This document shows, piece by piece, positions 15,037-16,911 of a stretch of DNA of 16,911 nt. This stretch comes from Ruminococcaceae bacterium UBA794 (GTDB taxonomy: Bacteria; Bacillota; Clostridia; Oscillospirales; Ruminococcaceae). The DNA is taken from NCBI GenBank assembly GCA_002304735.1, contig DBIU01000079.1, forward strand, positions 1-16,911. The letters run 5' to 3'. The first letter of the stretch is position 1; each line of letters opens with the position of its first letter. Both the position numbers and the translations under genes were made by a program. Below the pieces are notes generated by a model that saw only the letters and a program-made list of their open reading frames with translations, did not search any database and was not told the DNA's origin.

Positions 15037-15483
15037 ATGAAGGTAATATTGCTTCAAGACGTTCAGGGAACGGGAAAAAAAGGCGAAATCAAAGAGGTTA
15101 AGGAAGGCTACGCGCGCAATTTTCTCATAAAAAAGGGGCTTGCGCAAGAAGCGAACGCGAAAAATCTTAACCTGCTTCAAGGTCAGAAGGACAGCGCTCA
15201 GCATAAAATCGACGTTGACACCGCGAACGCAAAGGCGATTGCCGAGGCGCTCGAGGGAAAGACGATTTCGGTTAAGGCAAAGGCGGGTCAAAACGGCAGG
15301 CTTTTCGGAACGGTCACTTCAAAGGAAGTTTCCGCGGCAATCAAAAAGTCGCTCAGCCTTGACGTTGACAAGAAGAAAATCAACATTCCGATGAAAATTG
15401 AGGGCTTCGGTACGTTTTCGGCTGACGCAAGGCTTTACGCGGGCGTTTCGGCGAAATTTACCGTTTTCGTTGAGGAAGAATAA
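15037..15483 (+). CDS. rplI: Large-subunit ribosomal protein L9
   Basis: Ribosomal protein bL9 binds 23S rRNA near the L1 stalk base and helps maintain reading frame. The 148-residue protein has the normal length and two-domain plan: a small N domain (1-50) with MKVILLQDVQGTGKKGEI and EGYARNFLIKKGLA, a long connecting helix (about 41-75), and a C domain (about 80-148) including NGRLFGTVTSKEVSAAI. A strong AAAGGAG ribosome site lies 9 bases before the ATG, immediately after the gdpP stop. The stop codon shares its last base with the dnaB start (TAATG), so dnaB translation is probably coupled to that of L9. Confidence 0.98.
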   Translation: MKVILLQDVQGTGKKGEIKEVKEGYARNFLIKKGLAQEANAKNLNLLQGQKDSAQHKIDVDTANAKAIAEALEGKTISVKAKAGQNGRLFGTVTSKEVSAAIKKSLSLDVDKKKINIPMKIEGFGTFSADARLYAGVSAKFTVFVEEE

Positions 15484-16850
15484 TGGCTGATTACGACCTT
15501 TCGGGGATTAACCTCCCGTACAATCCCGACGCGGAACAGTCGGTTCTCGGGTGTATTCTGCTCGACGGGGGAGCGCTCGGCGAGGTTGTCGAAACGCTTC
15601 ATCCGGAACACTTCTACGCGCAGCTTAACCGCGATATCTTCGCCGTGCTTACGCAGATGTATATGACCAACGAGCGGATTGACGTTGTTACCGTGCTTGA
15701 CGCGTGTATGAGGCAGGGCGTTTTCGACAGTTCCGATGACGCGAAAAAGTACCTTGCAACGGTTATGGAAGCCGTTCCGAGCGTATCTTCGATTGCGAAA
15801 TACGCGGCGATTGTCACGGAGAAATATCTGCTCAGAAGCTTGATTACGGTTTCTAAGGAGATTATCGACGCGGCTTCTGCGGGCGCGGAAAACGCGAACG
15901 ATATCGTTGATTTCGCTGAGCAGAAGATTTACGATATCAGAGCCGGCTCGGAAAGCAAAAGTCTTACTCATATCAGCGGAGTTGTCTATGACCGGGTTAA
16001 GGCGCTTAACGAGCTTGTTAAGGAAACTGCGGCGAATGGCGGGCAGCCCGTTATGTCGGGACTTCCGACGGGATTTATGGAGCTTGACAAGCGAATTTTC
16101 GGACTTAACCGCTCGGACTTGCTTATTCTAGCGGCGCGTCCCGGTATGGGAAAAACCTCGTTTGCGATGAATATTGCGGTGAATGTCGGAAAGAGATACC
16201 GCGACAAGCAAATATGCGTGTTCAGCCTTGAAATGTCAAAGGAGCAGATTGTTTCCAGAATGATAAATTCCGAGGCGCTTTTGCCGTCGGAGGCAATGAA
16301 AACGGGTAAAGTTGCCGCGGACAAGTGGAAGCAGATTATGGAGAGCGCGGATATGCTCTCGCAGCTTCCGATTTACATTGACGACACGCCCGGCTGCAAC
16401 GTTTCTTCGATTAAATCGAAGCTGCGCAGAATGAAAAATCTCGGCGCTGTCGTAATCGACTATCTTCAGCTTATGACCTCGGTCAGCAATTTCCACGGAA
16501 ACCGCGTCGCGGAAATCTCGGAGATTACGCGCCAGCTTAAGGTGCTTGCGAAGGAGCTGAATGTGCCGGTAATTGCGCTTTCGCAGCTTGCCCGCGGTCC
16601 CGAACAGCGTCCCGACAAGCGCCCGCTGCTTTCGGACTTGAGAGATTCGGGTTCAATCGAGCAGGACGCGGATATCGTTATGTTCCTTTACAGAAACGCT
16701 TATTACGATAAAACCGACCCTAATCAGAACGTGTGCGAGTGCATTGTCGCGAAAAACCGCCACGGCGAAACGGGAACGGCGTATCTCGGCTGGCAGGGCG
16801 AATTTACTCGCTTTACGAACGTCGAGGTTAAGTACGAAAACAACGGATAA
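15483..16850 (+). CDS. dnaB: Replicative DNA helicase DnaB
   Basis: Hexameric helicase that unwinds the replication fork. The 455-residue protein has the DnaB N-terminal domain (about 10-115, with NPDAEQSVLGCILLD), a linker (115-180), and a RecA-like ATPase domain: PTGFMELD (195-202), Walker A ARPGMGKT (218-225), catalytic E250 in SLEMS, Walker B VVIDYLQL (323-330, D326) and SQLARGPEQRPDKRP near 367-381; KNRHGETG (424-431) carries the likely arginine finger. It is full length and carries no intein, although this gene is a common intein site. It overlaps the rplI stop by one base, with GAGGAAG upstream inside rplI. B. subtilis calls the orthologue dnaC. The next gene starts only 4 bp after the stop. 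Confidence 0.98.
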   Translation: MADYDLSGINLPYNPDAEQSVLGCILLDGGALGEVVETLHPEHFYAQLNRDIFAVLTQMYMTNERIDVVTVLDACMRQGVFDSSDDAKKYLATVMEAVPSVSSIAKYAAIVTEKYLLRSLITVSKEIIDAASAGAENANDIVDFAEQKIYDIRAGSESKSLTHISGVVYDRVKALNELVKETAANGGQPVMSGLPTGFMELDKRIFGLNRSDLLILAARPGMGKTSFAMNIAVNVGKRYRDKQICVFSLEMSKEQIVSRMINSEALLPSEAMKTGKVAADKWKQIMESADMLSQLPIYIDDTPGCNVSSIKSKLRRMKNLGAVVIDYLQLMTSVSNFHGNRVAEISEITRQLKVLAKELNVPVIALSQLARGPEQRPDKRPLLSDLRDSGSIEQDADIVMFLYRNAYYDKTDPNQNVCECIVAKNRHGETGTAYLGWQGEFTRFTNVEVKYENNG

Positions 16851-16854
16851 GGCT

Positions 16855-16911
16855 ATGAGTGAATTTGTCGAAAAGGTGAGAGCGGCGCTTTCGGGATTTT
16901 CCGCGATGGAA
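16855..16911 (+). CDS. Start of a further gene, cut by the right edge (possibly tRNA(Ile)-lysidine synthase)
   Basis: Only 19 codons are visible, beginning MSEFVEKVRAALSGFSAME, 4 bp after the dnaB stop with ATAAGG close upstream. The short helical start before a hydrophobic Gly-Asp-x-Val-type strand would fit TilS, which often follows dnaB in Clostridia (from memory), but the diagnostic SGGxDS motif lies beyond the window. The reading frame itself is convincing; the product name is a guess from gene order. Confidence 0.4.
   Translation, partial: MSEFVEKVRAALSGFSAME

Noticed and set aside
15483..16850. Intein in dnaB
   Set aside because: The protein is continuous and of normal length, with Walker A and Walker B at usual spacing and no splicing motifs.

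Overview
The window reads as chromosomal DNA of an endospore-forming, low-to-mid GC Firmicute, most likely class Clostridia. The evidence is a SpoIVB sporulation protease, sigma-A type promoters with TTGACA/TATAAT boxes, strong AGGAGG-type ribosome sites, an RNase J, and the gdpP-rplI-dnaB order typical of Firmicutes. An Oscillospiraceae/Ruminococcaceae-like lineage is plausible but only an impression. No rRNA, tRNA, CRISPR array, insertion sequence or prophage gene was seen.

Left arm (1-6005, minus strand): one apparent operon driven by a near-perfect sigma-A promoter at 5977-6005. Its order is a TerY/YegL-like von Willebrand A protein, a PP2C-type phosphatase with a long N-terminal extension, a serine/threonine kinase with a zinc ribbon and probable FHA-like tail, and a PMCA-type calcium-transporting P-type ATPase cut off by the left edge. 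The first three match the vWA-phosphatase-kinase (TerY-P / YegL-PphC-YegI-like) signalling triad. Its physical coupling to a calcium pump is the most interesting system in the window: a possible phospho-switch acting on, or responding to, calcium export.

Middle (6035-10583): a divergent sigma-A promoter drives a GtrA-family membrane protein. An intergenic stretch with repeated TGCAAA boxes follows, then a small two-CxxC zinc protein and a strong two-part terminator. Next comes a ClpC/ClpA-like AAA+ unfoldase whose upstream region matches the forespore sigma-G promoter consensus. It converges on spoIVB, which runs on the minus strand, and the two genes overlap by 4 bp at their stops. A sporulation-linked Clp unfoldase facing spoIVB is the second notable point.

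Right arm (10584-16911, plus strand): after a 455-bp intergenic region with two tandem sigma-A-like promoters and a dyad element comes a close-packed housekeeping operon. It holds RNase J with a basic N-terminal extension, GdpP (c-di-AMP phosphodiesterase), ribosomal protein L9, replicative helicase DnaB, and the first 19 codons of a further gene, possibly tilS. It joins RNA turnover, c-di-AMP degradation, ribosome assembly and DNA replication on one transcript.
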